DNA of 10,422 bases from RUG13615 sp040307715 (GCA_040307715.1 JAWRJC010000156.1:1-10422); one strand, 5' to 3'. Shown: positions 1 to 5,346, counted from the stretch's first letter. Made by a program: numbers and translations. The notes: generated by a model from the sequence alone, not told the origin.

Positions 1-524
1 GTCTTTTCGATGAGGTATTCATACCGGTATGTGTGCGGCTGGAGTTGCCGGAGATACTGAGAGAGGTACGGGTTGGCCGCGATGTCCGCGATCGCGCTGT
101 GGAACGCCCGGTCGCATTGTAAGAATTTGGCCGTATCATCCGCCGCGACGGCCGCTTCGCAGCTGCGGTTGAGCTGCTCCAGCCGATCGATGTCGGATCC
201 GGTGCGTTTTTCGCAGGCCAGCAGAACGATCTGCGTCTCGATCGCGTTCATCGCTTCGTAAAGGATGTCCGCCTCGCTGACGGATATCTGCGACACAAAA
301 CTCCCGCGGGCCGGGATGACCTGCGCATATCCGTGTTCTGCCAGCAGCATGAGCGCTTCTCTGACAGGAGTCCTGCTGGTCGAAAAGTAAGCGGCAAGAT
401 CCGCTTCGTTCAGCTTTTCCTGCGGCGCCAGGGTGCCGTCCACGATCCACTCGAGGACTTGGTTGTAGATCTTTTCTTTCGCAGAGAGCACCTGCGGGGA
501 TTCTTTTTTCCTGGGGATCGGCAT
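1..524 (-). CDS. GntR/FadR-family transcriptional regulator with FCD domain (partial, 3' end beyond window)
   Basis: The first 174 residues are visible; the C-terminus lies off the left edge. Residues about 12-78 form a GntR winged helix-turn-helix: an 'AKEKIYNQVLEWIVDG' opening, then 'LNEADLAAYFSTSRTPVREA' with the family-typical S-R-T-P-V-R-E-A recognition helix, and a wing ending 'ARGSFVSQIS'. Residues from about 84 are an all-helical FCD ligand-binding domain; Asp138 and His142 (D-x3-H) match the metal- or ligand-binding signature of FadR-type regulators. Such proteins normally dimerise and repress a neighbouring operon until a carboxylate-like effector binds. The ATG at 522-524 is chosen because a GGAGG ribosome site (complement of 531-535) sits 6 bases upstream. 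The gene is divergent from the YgjV-like gene, with paired repeats between them that it may bind. The effector cannot be deduced. Confidence 0.9.
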   Translation of the reverse strand, partial: MPIPRKKESPQVLSAKEKIYNQVLEWIVDGTLAPQEKLNEADLAAYFSTSRTPVREALMLLAEHGYAQVIPARGSFVSQISVSEADILYEAMNAIETQIVLLACEKRTGSDIDRLEQLNRSCEAAVAADDTAKFLQCDRAFHSAIADIAANPYLSQYLRQLQPHTYRYEYLIEK

Positions 525-576
525 CGTCTTCCTCCGTTGTTCTTTTCCGTACTGCCATTTTACGCCGGCAGCCGAT

Positions 577-591
577 AATATGCAATATACA
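577..591. repeat. 15-bp direct repeat, copy 1 (candidate GntR operator)
   Basis: The sequence AATATGCAATATACA is repeated exactly at 641-655, 64 bp away. This copy lies just upstream of the -35 box of the rightward promoter. AT-rich repeats in the divergent spacer of a GntR-family gene are typical operator candidates; binding is inferred. Confidence 0.55.
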
Positions 592-595
592 CGCA

Positions 596-624
596 TTGAC
601 ACGGCTAAAGCGGTGTGCTATTTT
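596..624 (+). promoter_or_regulatory. Sigma-A type promoter for the YgjV-like gene
   Basis: A perfect TTGACA -35 box (596-601) is separated by 17 bp from TATTTT (619-624), which is preceded by TGC giving an extended -10 (TGN). Transcription should start near 631 and run into the gene at 700. The two 15-bp repeats flank this promoter, one upstream of -35 and one just past the expected start, where a bound repressor would block initiation. Confidence 0.6.
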
Positions 625-640
625 GTTTATGCGAGTGTGC

Positions 641-655
641 AATATGCAATATACA
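641..655. repeat. 15-bp direct repeat, copy 2 (candidate GntR operator)
   Basis: Exact second copy of the repeat at 577-591, located about 10-25 bases after the predicted transcription start. The half-sequence TGCAATA occurs twice in tandem here (638-644 and 645-651), so this site could bind more than one subunit. Confidence 0.55.
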
Positions 656-699
656 ATTTATTAACAGCAAAGCAAAGGAGATACGTAAGGAATCGCTCA

Positions 700-1239
700 A
701 TGAATATGCTCCTGACCGGGAACCTGCTCTCCGCCGTGGCTTCCGTTTTCCTCGGATTGAGCTGCGTCATCAACGATAAGAAAAAGGCCTACCACTGCCA
801 GGCGCTGGAGAGCGCGTTCCTTATGATATCCTCGGTCTTCTTCGGCGCGTGGGTACGCATGATCACCCTGGCACCGACGGTCCTGCGCAACGAACTCGTC
901 GCGTTCGACAAGTATAAGAAGTCCTATACGGTCATCTTCACGATCATTGCTGTGATCAGCGGTCTGCTGGTCAACCGGGAAGGCCCGATGGGCCTTTTCC
1001 CGATTGCGCTCGCCGTCCAGCTCACGGTCTGCAACTACACATGCAAAACAATGCTTTCCACGAAGATCTCGTTCCTTGTGAACGTGCTCGGCTGGAGCGT
1101 GTACTCCTTTATGATCCGGGACTATGCATACGGCATTTCCACCTTCGTGATCGCTGTGGCTGCGGTCATCTCCCTGATCCGTTACCGGAAAGGCGCGGTG
1201 GGGGAGGCGGCAAAAACGGCCGCGAAAGAGAGCGCGTAA
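700..1239 (+). CDS. YgjV-family multi-pass inner membrane protein
   Basis: A 179-residue, strongly hydrophobic protein with five or more probable membrane segments: a first helix near 'LLSAVASVFLGLSCVIN', one over 'SAFLMISSVFFGAWVRMI', one over 'VIFTIIAVISGLLV', one around 'MGLFPIALAVQLTVC', and a C-terminal pair. Short basic loops such as 'INDKKKAYHCQ' and a charged tail 'RYRKGAVGEAAKTAAKESA' lie between and after them. Length and pattern match the bacterial inner membrane protein family of E. coli YgjV, whose function is unknown. Reading could extend in frame back to 580, but that start lies inside the promoter. The ATG at 700 fits the predicted transcript and has a TAAGGA site 8 bases upstream. 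It is a single-gene unit, probably controlled by the divergent GntR-type regulator, and ends at the hairpin terminator at 1284-1319. Confidence 0.65.
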   Translation: MNMLLTGNLLSAVASVFLGLSCVINDKKKAYHCQALESAFLMISSVFFGAWVRMITLAPTVLRNELVAFDKYKKSYTVIFTIIAVISGLLVNREGPMGLFPIALAVQLTVCNYTCKTMLSTKISFLVNVLGWSVYSFMIRDYAYGISTFVIAVAAVISLIRYRKGAVGEAAKTAAKESA

Positions 1240-1283
1240 AGCTGTTATCAATGGATCCACCCCCTTTGAGATCCAAATGATGA

Positions 1284-1319
1284 AAAGAGGGCCTGTCCGC
1301 ACGGACGGGTCTTCTTTTT
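1284..1319 (+). terminator. Rho-independent terminator after the YgjV-like gene
   Basis: A stem CCTGTCCG/CGGACGGG with a very small loop (1292-1309) is followed by TCTTCTTTTT and preceded by an A-rich stretch. It closes the chromosomal transcription unit just before the IS200 element begins. Confidence 0.75.
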
Positions 1320-1367
1320 GGGCCCGCTTTAGCGGCGGATGCGTGAGCGATAGCGAGCGCATCAAAT

Positions 1368-1392
1368 AACCACCGGCTATGCCGGTGTGGTT
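1368..1392. repeat. IS200 left-end hairpin
   Basis: AACCAC-CGGC-TAT-GCCG-GT-GTGGTT folds into a 10-bp stem with a two-base bulge on the 3' arm. Its core matches the right-end hairpin, so it is the likely TnpA recognition structure at the left end. Confidence 0.7.
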
Positions 1393-1458
1393 CATAAAGC
1401 TTTAGCTTCAAGCATGAAAAACCCCCTTGTGTTACGATAGTGCCGGTTCGCCAACCAC

Positions 1459-1478
1459 ACCTCGGAACAAGGAGGTTG
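1459..1478 (+). promoter_or_regulatory. Ribosome site of tnpA, possibly sequestered by a hairpin
   Basis: The strong AAGGAGG site (1469-1475) is 5 bases before the ATG at 1481. The upstream ACCTC (1459-1463) can pair with GAGGT (1472-1476), burying the site in a hairpin. Masking of the tnpA ribosome site by a 5' stem is established for enteric IS200; its use here is inferred. Confidence 0.45.
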
Positions 1479-1480
1479 TC

Positions 1481-1945
1481 ATGAAAGACACCAATAGTTT
1501 AGCACACACAACGTGGAACTGTAAGTACCACATAGTGTTCGCACCAAAATATCGAAGACAGGCGATCTACGGCAAGATCCGGGCTGACATTGGGAAGATA
1601 TTAAGAATGCTGTGCGAAAGAAAAGGCGTCGAGATACTTGAAGCGGAGTGCTGCCCGGATCATGTGTACATGCTGGTAAGAATTCCACCGAAGTATTCAG
1701 TTTCGCAAATAGTTGGGTATCTGAAAGGGAAAAGTTCTCTTATGATATTCGACCGACATGCGAATTTGAAATACAAGTATGGAAACAGACATTTCTGGTA
1801 CCGCGGTTACTATGTTGACACAGTTGGGAAGAACACAAAAAAGATCGAGGAGTACATACGTACACAACTGCAGGAAGATATAGCAGAAGACCAGCTAAGC
1901 CTGAAAGAGTATATCGATCCGTTCACCGGAACGAAGAGCAAATAG
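1481..1945 (+). CDS. tnpA: IS200/IS605-family transposase TnpA (Y1 HUH type) with altered HUH motif
   Basis: A 154-residue protein of full family length with the typical IS200 sequence: 'TTWNCKYHIVFAPKYRR' near the N-terminus, 'YSVSQIVGYLKGKSSLMIFD' in the middle and 'FWYRGYYVDTVG' towards the C-terminus. TnpA is a single-strand transposase that cuts DNA at end hairpins through a tyrosine; Tyr125 with Gln129 in 'YIRTQ' fits the catalytic helix. The metal-binding HUH motif, normally His-Val-His in 'CPDHVHMLV', reads His61-Val62-Tyr63 here: codon 1667-1669 is TAC where CAC would be expected, one base different. Loss of this ligand should abolish or strongly reduce cleavage, so the element may be immobile unless helped by another copy. 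The ATG at 1481 has AAGGAGG upstream; an in-frame start at 1427 lacks such a site. Confidence 0.92.
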   Translation: MKDTNSLAHTTWNCKYHIVFAPKYRRQAIYGKIRADIGKILRMLCERKGVEILEAECCPDHVYMLVRIPPKYSVSQIVGYLKGKSSLMIFDRHANLKYKYGNRHFWYRGYYVDTVGKNTKKIEEYIRTQLQEDIAEDQLSLKEYIDPFTGTKSK

Positions 1946-2038
1946 CCCTTTAGGGCTTGTAGAGAAAGAGGTGCGGTTGGCGGATCTTTCGACGCGCCTT
2001 TAGGTGCAGCAGGTAGCAGCCCCTTCTAGGGGCAGAAC

Positions 2039-2063
2039 AAACCACCGGCTGAGCCGGTGGTTT
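2039..2063. repeat. IS200 right-end hairpin
   Basis: A palindrome with AAACCACCGGCT and AGCCGGTGGTTT arms around a single central G, practically an 11-bp stem with a 3-base loop. It repeats the stem of the left-end hairpin and marks the right end of the IS. Confidence 0.75.
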
Positions 2064-2103
2064 GCCTCTTATCAAACGGAGCCTCTAAAAGATGGAGGTC
2101 GTT

Positions 2104-2157
2104 ATGAATACGTATATTCTAGCAGTTCTACAAAGGTATTCAACACGCATTCAGTAA
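2104..2157 (+). CDS. Possible 17-residue leader peptide
   Basis: A short reading frame, MNTYILAVLQRYSTRIQ, starts with ATG 5 bases after a clear GGAGG ribosome site (2094-2098) and stops at TAA 2155-2157. It lies in a region with two mutually exclusive hairpins followed by a terminator and then the ICE genes, so translation of this peptide could decide which hairpin forms. No homologue is recognised. The case rests on the ribosome site and position only, and it could be chance. Confidence 0.35.
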   Translation: MNTYILAVLQRYSTRIQ

Positions 2158-2211
2158 GAAGACGATGTAATGCCATAAATAGGTGTAGAACTGTCGTTTG
2201 GCGTGACAGTT
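2123..2211 (+). promoter_or_regulatory. Candidate attenuator: two mutually exclusive stems
   Basis: CAGTTCTACA (2123-2132) pairs perfectly with TGTAGAACTG (2184-2193). The latter overlaps AACTGTC (2189-2195), which instead can pair with GACAGTT (2205-2211). The two stems therefore exclude each other, and the first arm lies inside the possible leader peptide. A terminator follows at 2239-2266. No stem was found that would directly unfold that terminator, so the switching mechanism is incomplete as seen. Confidence 0.4.
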
Positions 2212-2238
2212 CGGTCATATGACACTTGCATACATAGT

Positions 2239-2266
2239 CTCTCGGTCAATCACTGAGGGCTTTTTT
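2239..2266 (+). terminator. Rho-independent terminator upstream of the transfer genes
   Basis: The arms CTCTCGGT (2239-2246) and ACTGAGGG (2252-2259) form an 8-bp stem including G-T pairs, followed by C and six T residues. It sits 34 bases before the micro-protein gene at 2300 and would stop read-through from the IS or a leader transcript. Confidence 0.65.
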
Positions 2267-2299
2267 GATAGATAAAACCTTTTGGGAGGAGGTGAAGAC

Positions 2300-2404
2300 A
2301 TGAAAAAGGTTGGTATCATTGCTCTGGTATGTGCCGGGGTTACCGCATTCGTAGCAGTTGCAGTACGGAAAGGAGGATATAAAGCATGTCAGATAACTGG
2401 GTAG
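2300..2404 (+). CDS. 34-residue single-span membrane micro-protein, overlapping virB6-like gene
   Basis: The frame reads MKKVGIIALVCAGVTAFVAV, then AVRKGGYKACQITG and stop. It has a basic N-terminus, one membrane helix of about 18 residues (4-22) and a basic tail. A very strong GGAGGAGGTGA ribosome site (2284-2294) lies 5 bases before the ATG, which argues that it is translated. Its last 19 bases overlap the start of the VirB6-like gene, and the ribosome site of that gene (AAAGGAGG, 2369-2376) lies within it, so the two are probably translationally coupled. Small membrane proteins often accompany VirB6-like genes in Firmicutes ICEs, but this one matches no family I can name. It could act as an entry signal for the downstream gene rather than as a functional protein. 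Confidence 0.5.
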   Translation: MKKVGIIALVCAGVTAFVAVAVRKGGYKACQITG

Positions 2405-3222
2405 TACAGCATCTAATCAACACACTGGATACCTGGAATGAAAAGCTTGCAGAAGTTTGGCGGCTTTTAACGATTTCTCCCGCAAACTTCAAAGGCGGCG
2501 GTATATGGAATGTGATCCTCCAGATTAATGGTTCACTTCAAGCGATAGGACTGGCATTGCTGGTCCTCTTTTTTCTTGCCGGCGTTGTCAAAACCAGTGC
2601 AAACCTAGGCGAGATAAAAAGGCCGGAACATGCGCTGAAGCTGTTCCTTCGTTTTGCCATAGCAAAAGGGGTCGTGACATATGGATTGGATCTCATGATG
2701 TCCATATTCGCGATCATCCAGGGTGTTGTCAGCAAGATCATGACGACTTCTGGAGTAGCAGGTGCTGCGAAGACAACTTTGCCGGAGGAAATGATCGATG
2801 CTATCGAGGACTGTGGCTTCTTTGAAAGCATCCCCTTATGGGCGGTGACATTGATTGGAAGCCTGTTTGTCACGGTGTTGTCGTTCATCATCATCCTGAC
2901 AGTATACGGTCGTTTCTTCAAGATCTTCATGTATACGGCGATAGCCCCGATCCCCCTATCAACTTTTGCCGGTCAGCCAACGCAGAACATTGGGAAGAGT
3001 TTCCTAAAGAGCTATGCTGCCGTTTGCCTGGAAGGGGCAATCATCGTTCTTGCCTGTATCATCTTTAGTTTGTTCGCATCAAGTCCGCCGGTCGTGGATC
3101 CGAATGCAGCACCGGCAGCGATGGTTTGGAAGTATATCGGGGAACTGGTATTCAACATGTTGGTGCTTGTCGGCACCGTTAAAATGAGTGACCGAGTCGT
3201 CCGCGAGATGATGGGTCTGTAA
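2386..3222 (+). CDS. VirB6/TrbL-like conjugal transfer membrane protein (ICE, CD1112-like)
   Basis: A 278-residue polytopic membrane protein. Hydrophobic stretches lie at about residues 45-70 ('SLQAIGLALLVLFFLAGVV'), 90-118, 150-178 ('WAVTLIGSLFVTVLSFIIIL'), 180-200 ('FKIFMYTAIAPIPLSTFAG'), 213-232 and 245-265. The 'IAPIPLSTFAG' segment and the 'GKSFLKSYAAVCLEGAIIVL' block are characteristic of VirB6/TrbL-like proteins in clostridial ICEs, where they form the inner membrane part of the mating pore. In complete elements PrgI-, VirB4- and NlpC/P60-type genes follow; here none do, so transfer cannot be encoded by this locus alone. AAAGGAGG is 9 bases before the ATG. The frame is intact, although the gene is probably an orphan. 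Confidence 0.85.
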   Translation: MSDNWVVQHLINTLDTWNEKLAEVWRLLTISPANFKGGGIWNVILQINGSLQAIGLALLVLFFLAGVVKTSANLGEIKRPEHALKLFLRFAIAKGVVTYGLDLMMSIFAIIQGVVSKIMTTSGVAGAAKTTLPEEMIDAIEDCGFFESIPLWAVTLIGSLFVTVLSFIIILTVYGRFFKIFMYTAIAPIPLSTFAGQPTQNIGKSFLKSYAAVCLEGAIIVLACIIFSLFASSPPVVDPNAAPAAMVWKYIGELVFNMLVLVGTVKMSDRVVREMMGL

Positions 3223-3239
3223 GAAAGGAGAAAACAAAT

Positions 3240-3725
3240 ATGGAAAACATCAGAGAATTCATGGATGAACTGTCCAACGAGATCATGCATATGCTCCCGG
3301 GTGATCTTGCGAAGGATCTTTCGATTACCCCTCATACTGTCACAAAGATGAATGACCAGGTGCTTTACGGTCTCACGTTCAAGCGACAGGAGGAAAATGC
3401 AGCGCCAACGATCTATGTGAATGAGGAATTCAAGAATCACCAGGAAGGCAAGCCGCTCGGCATGATCTCCGGACAGATGATTCAGCTTTATCTGGACTCG
3501 CTTATGACGCACCCTGAGATGATACCCCAGGATCTTAGTTTCGAAAACCTGCAGGGGAATCTCACATTCCGGGTAGTTGAGGTTAAGAGGAATCACAGAT
3601 ATCTTTCTGAGATTCCGTATATGTCCCTTGGAAATGGTCTTGCTGCCGTTTGCGACATAAAGGTTCAGGAAAGCGAAGACGGTTACTGGAGAACGACAGT
3701 AACAAGAGCATTTATTCGCAAATGA
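3240..3725 (+). CDS. DUF5688-like ICE accessory protein
   Basis: A 161-residue soluble protein, 17 bases after the VirB6-like gene, with an AAAGGAG ribosome site (3226-3232). The middle reads 'YGLTFKRQEENAAPTIYVNE' followed by a hydrophilic helical part and 'VVEVKRNHRYLSEIPYMSLG'. The pattern of a 'hGLT...APTIYh' strand, then 'N..hL..hP', is that of DUF5688 proteins, which are common in Firmicutes ICEs and have no known function. Many members are about twice as long and carry a further C-terminal part; this one ends where the N-terminal half would. Its stop codon TGA (3723-3725) overlaps an ATG (3722-3724) in the ATGA arrangement of coupled genes, so the short length may be natural rather than a truncation. 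The family call rests on motif resemblance only. Confidence 0.55.
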   Translation: MENIREFMDELSNEIMHMLPGDLAKDLSITPHTVTKMNDQVLYGLTFKRQEENAAPTIYVNEEFKNHQEGKPLGMISGQMIQLYLDSLMTHPEMIPQDLSFENLQGNLTFRVVEVKRNHRYLSEIPYMSLGNGLAAVCDIKVQESEDGYWRTTVTRAFIRK

Positions 3726-4086
3726 AATTATTGAGATCGAAGTTAGTGAAGCGTGGGGAAGCGTCATCCTTGAGATGGACCGCCTTGAATACAACAATGA
3801 CAAACGAGAGACCCGAAGACATCTTTCTCTGGATACGGGATATGACCTAGGCGACTGGCTTATGTCAGATGAGTATGATCCCGGCAGAACTATTGACGAG
3901 GAAACTGAACAAGAAATCGTAAAGAACATCCTCTCTCATTTGACGAGTACTCAGGCGGAAGTCGTACGGGCCGTATGCTTTGAAGGGATGAGTATCACTG
4001 AATTCGCCAAAAGTAAAGGGATCTCCCAGCCTGCTGCTTCGCAGAGGTTGATAACCGCTAAAAATAGATTGAAGAAATTATTATAA
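3722..4086 (+). pseudogene. Sigma-70 region 4-like ICE regulator, apparently frameshifted at its start
   Basis: The main frame gives a region 4-type helix-turn-helix: 'ILSHLTSTQAEVVRAVCFEG' then 'MSITEFAKSKGISQPAASQR' and 'LITAKNRLKKLL', preceded by the typical ICE segment 'DRLEYNNDKRETRRH'. Homology continues upstream of the first ATG in that frame (3775) as 'IIEIEVSEAWGSVILEM' from 3727, but there is no start codon there. An ATG at 3722, overlapping the upstream stop (ATGA), lies one frame off: with one extra A in the AAA run at 3725-3727 it would read M-K-I-I-E-I-E-V-S and continue to the stop, giving 121 residues. A one-base deletion (or sequencing error) is therefore likely. If translated from 3775, a 103-residue product keeps the whole DNA-binding part. 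Its role would be activation of ICE genes; the hairpin terminator follows at 4101. Confidence 0.7.
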
Positions 4087-4100
4087 AAACCTTATGTTTT

Positions 4101-4137
4101 GCCCTCTCTCCTGTCCGTTAGGTGAGAGGGCTCTTTG
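4101..4137 (+). terminator. Rho-independent terminator after the sigma-like gene
   Basis: GCCCTCTC (4101-4108) pairs perfectly with GAGAGGGC (4124-4131), with TCTTT following. It closes the unit that begins at the micro-protein gene. Confidence 0.7.
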
Positions 4138-4590
4138 ATCCTCTCGCGAACCTACACAAGAGGATATTCATTCATCAGGTACTTTCTTTTCGGCGTCGCG
4201 AAAGCGTGAGCACCGTCAGCGGATGCGCGAAGATCCTATCGGCGAGCGAGAAACATGCCGGCTGTAAAGGCAGGTGGCCCCTGCCGTTGTGCAATGAAAA
4301 CCGGAAAGGACAATGATACTCCCGTCCAGTCACAGCCCTGCGAAAGCAGGATCACGCAATGAGGGCGGCTCCGGGCGAACCTCGGAGGGGTCAGATTCCC
4401 GTGGTGCAGGATGCCAACTGCCGCCTGAATGTTTCCCGCCGATCCGGGGTGTTGAGGACAAATGGAGATCGATGTAAAAGAAATCAACCAGAGCTTGTGC
4501 TGTCTACAGCAACTGCCGTAGGCGCTGGGCTCTGGTTTTACATTGAACCCACCCTTATTTAGGGATGGGCGAGCGGAAAGGGAGAATGAT
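4138..4590. other. Hairpin-rich intergenic stretch without a convincing gene
   Basis: About 450 bases contain only short frames on either strand. The frame at 4359-4562 (67 codons) and a 22-codon frame at 4294-4362 that overlaps it by ATGA lack good ribosome sites. Small stems are dense: 4140-4163 (CCTCT/AGAGG), 4269-4285 (GGCAGG/CCTGCC), 4337-4350 (CCTGC-GAAA-GCAGG, a GNRA-type tetraloop), 4369-4387 (CTCCG/CGGAG), 4472-4543 (long imperfect stem) and 4548-4569 (CCCA-CCCT/AGGG-A-TGGG). The density suggests a structured RNA, a regulatory leader for the gene at 4591, or a protein-binding region of the ICE. No known riboswitch or RNA family is recognised. Confidence 0.5.
4472..4543. repeat. Long imperfect inverted repeat with internal hairpin
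   Basis: ATGTAAAA (4472-4479) and CCAGAGC (4488-4494) pair with GCTCTGG (4529-4535) and TTTTACAT (4536-4543), leaving an 8-base bulge on the left arm: 15 pairs in all. Inside lies TGCTG-TCTA-CAGCA (about 4498-4511). It is not followed by a T run, so it is not a terminator. Confidence 0.6.
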
Positions 4591-4902
4591 ATGCCAAAAG
4601 AGATCAGATACAGATTTGATGAGAGCGATGATATTGCTGAAATGATTGATGCGGTACTGACAGCGTCGGGGATCAGGATTCGTTATAAAAAGGAAGGCCC
4701 GGATAATTGGATCAGTATGATTGGTGATTCAAGAATGGAAGATGGCATTCGCCAGCTTCCGGAAATCGAGCAGGCAATCATAGAGAAGTTCTTTCTCCAG
4801 ATGAAGACACCGGTTGATATCGCAAGAGACTTGAACCTTCCGATTGATATGCTCATTGGGCATCTAATCGCAATCAGAGCCAGGTTGGAATGCCATGTAT
4901 AA
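4591..4902 (+). CDS. Small sigma-70 region 4-like helix-turn-helix protein
   Basis: A 103-residue protein. Residues 1-50 are acidic and match nothing I recognise. Residues about 55-100 ('LPEIEQAIIEKFFLQMKTPV', 'DIARDLNLPIDMLIGHLIAI', then 'RARL') follow the region 4 pattern: Leu-Pro-Glu, a helix, 'DIArdLnlp' as the turn, and a second helix ending in Arg-rich residues. It probably binds DNA or RNA polymerase and could regulate int or the adjacent toxin gene. The ATG at 4591 follows AAGGGAGA (4578-4585); an in-frame ATG at 4543 lacks a ribosome site and lies in the inverted repeat. Its end overlaps the MazF-like gene by 8 bases, the position an antitoxin would occupy, but it does not resemble MazE or other known antitoxins. 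The fold assignment is by eye. Confidence 0.6.
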   Translation: MPKEIRYRFDESDDIAEMIDAVLTASGIRIRYKKEGPDNWISMIGDSRMEDGIRQLPEIEQAIIEKFFLQMKTPVDIARDLNLPIDMLIGHLIAIRARLECHV

Positions 4903-5281
4903 AGCAGCAAGACCCAAGATGGTCCGCCAAGGACAGATTTACGATGTGGATCTACCAAAAGGAGTTGGTAGTGTGCAACATGGCACGAGACCTGTTGTCG
5001 TGACCTCAGCGAATCGGAATAACCGTACATCTACGACCGTGATCGTTGCTGTAATAACAAGTCAGATTAAGATGCTGCGAATGGCAGAACATGTTAGGCT
5101 CCCGCATCTGCCGGGTTTGCCCAAAGAGTCCATGGTCTGTTGTGAGCAGCGTTTTACTGTGGACAAAAGCCAGCTCAAGTATTATCGCGGGAAGCTGCCG
5201 TGGGAAACGTGGAGAGATGTTCGGCGGGCGCTGTGGAAAAGCGAACGTTCGTATAAAAGAGACTACGAATCAGAATCATAG
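4895..5281 (+). CDS. MazF/PemK-family endoribonuclease toxin
   Basis: A 128-residue protein with the MazF/PemK beta-barrel signature: 'RQGQIYDVDLPKGVGSVQHG' then 'TRPVVVTSANRNN' and 'TTVIVAVITSQIK'. Arg32 (in RPVVV) and Thr55 (in ITSQI) match the catalytic Arg and Thr of Bacillus MazF, so an active mRNA interferase is plausible. The C-terminus has 'VCCEQRFTVDKSQL' as in the family. Two starts are possible: ATG 4895, overlapping the upstream stop by 8 bases and likely coupled to it, or ATG 4919 ('MVRQGQIYDV'), which matches the usual MazF N-terminus better; neither has a strong ribosome site. MazF-like toxins in ICEs can stabilise the element, but no recognisable antitoxin is adjacent. Confidence 0.85.
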   Translation: MYKAARPKMVRQGQIYDVDLPKGVGSVQHGTRPVVVTSANRNNRTSTTVIVAVITSQIKMLRMAEHVRLPHLPGLPKESMVCCEQRFTVDKSQLKYYRGKLPWETWRDVRRALWKSERSYKRDYESES

Positions 5282-5346
5282 TTAGAACGTGTGTCCTGAA
5301 CTACATGCAGGCACATGGAAGTTTAGGATACAAAGGAAGTGATCAT

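Larger units (their letters stand above)
1322..2090 (+). mobile_element. IS200-group insertion sequence (approximate ends)
   Basis: A single tnpA gene (1481-1945) lies between two subterminal hairpins that share the same stem sequence: ACCACCGGC...GCCGG at the left (1368-1392) and a near-perfect palindrome at the right (2039-2063). This is the layout of IS200/IS605 elements, which move as single strands and use end hairpins instead of terminal inverted repeats. There is no tnpB. Further small stems lie outside or between: 1322-1336 and 1338-1363 on the left; 1944-1957, 1994-2007 and 2019-2033 on the right. The exact tips are not readable, because these elements make no target duplication. The element sits on or near the junction between chromosome and ICE remnant. 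Confidence 0.8.

Noticed and set aside
136..642. Open frame of 168 codons on the minus strand over the regulator gene
   Set aside because: It is out of frame with the GntR/FCD coding frame, which has clear motifs and a ribosome site; its product has no domain pattern.
1338..1363. GATGCG...CGCATC inverted repeat as an operator for the upstream gene
   Set aside because: It lies after the terminator and next to the IS200 left-end hairpin, so it more probably belongs to the IS or its flank.
3012..3929. 305-codon minus-strand frame over the VirB6-like, DUF5688-like and sigma-like genes
   Set aside because: It crosses three genes with recognisable products and shows no domain of its own.
4138..4590. 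Known riboswitch or group II intron fragment
   Set aside because: No conserved core of a riboswitch class I know and no group II domain V-like hairpin could be recognised; the segment is left as unassigned.
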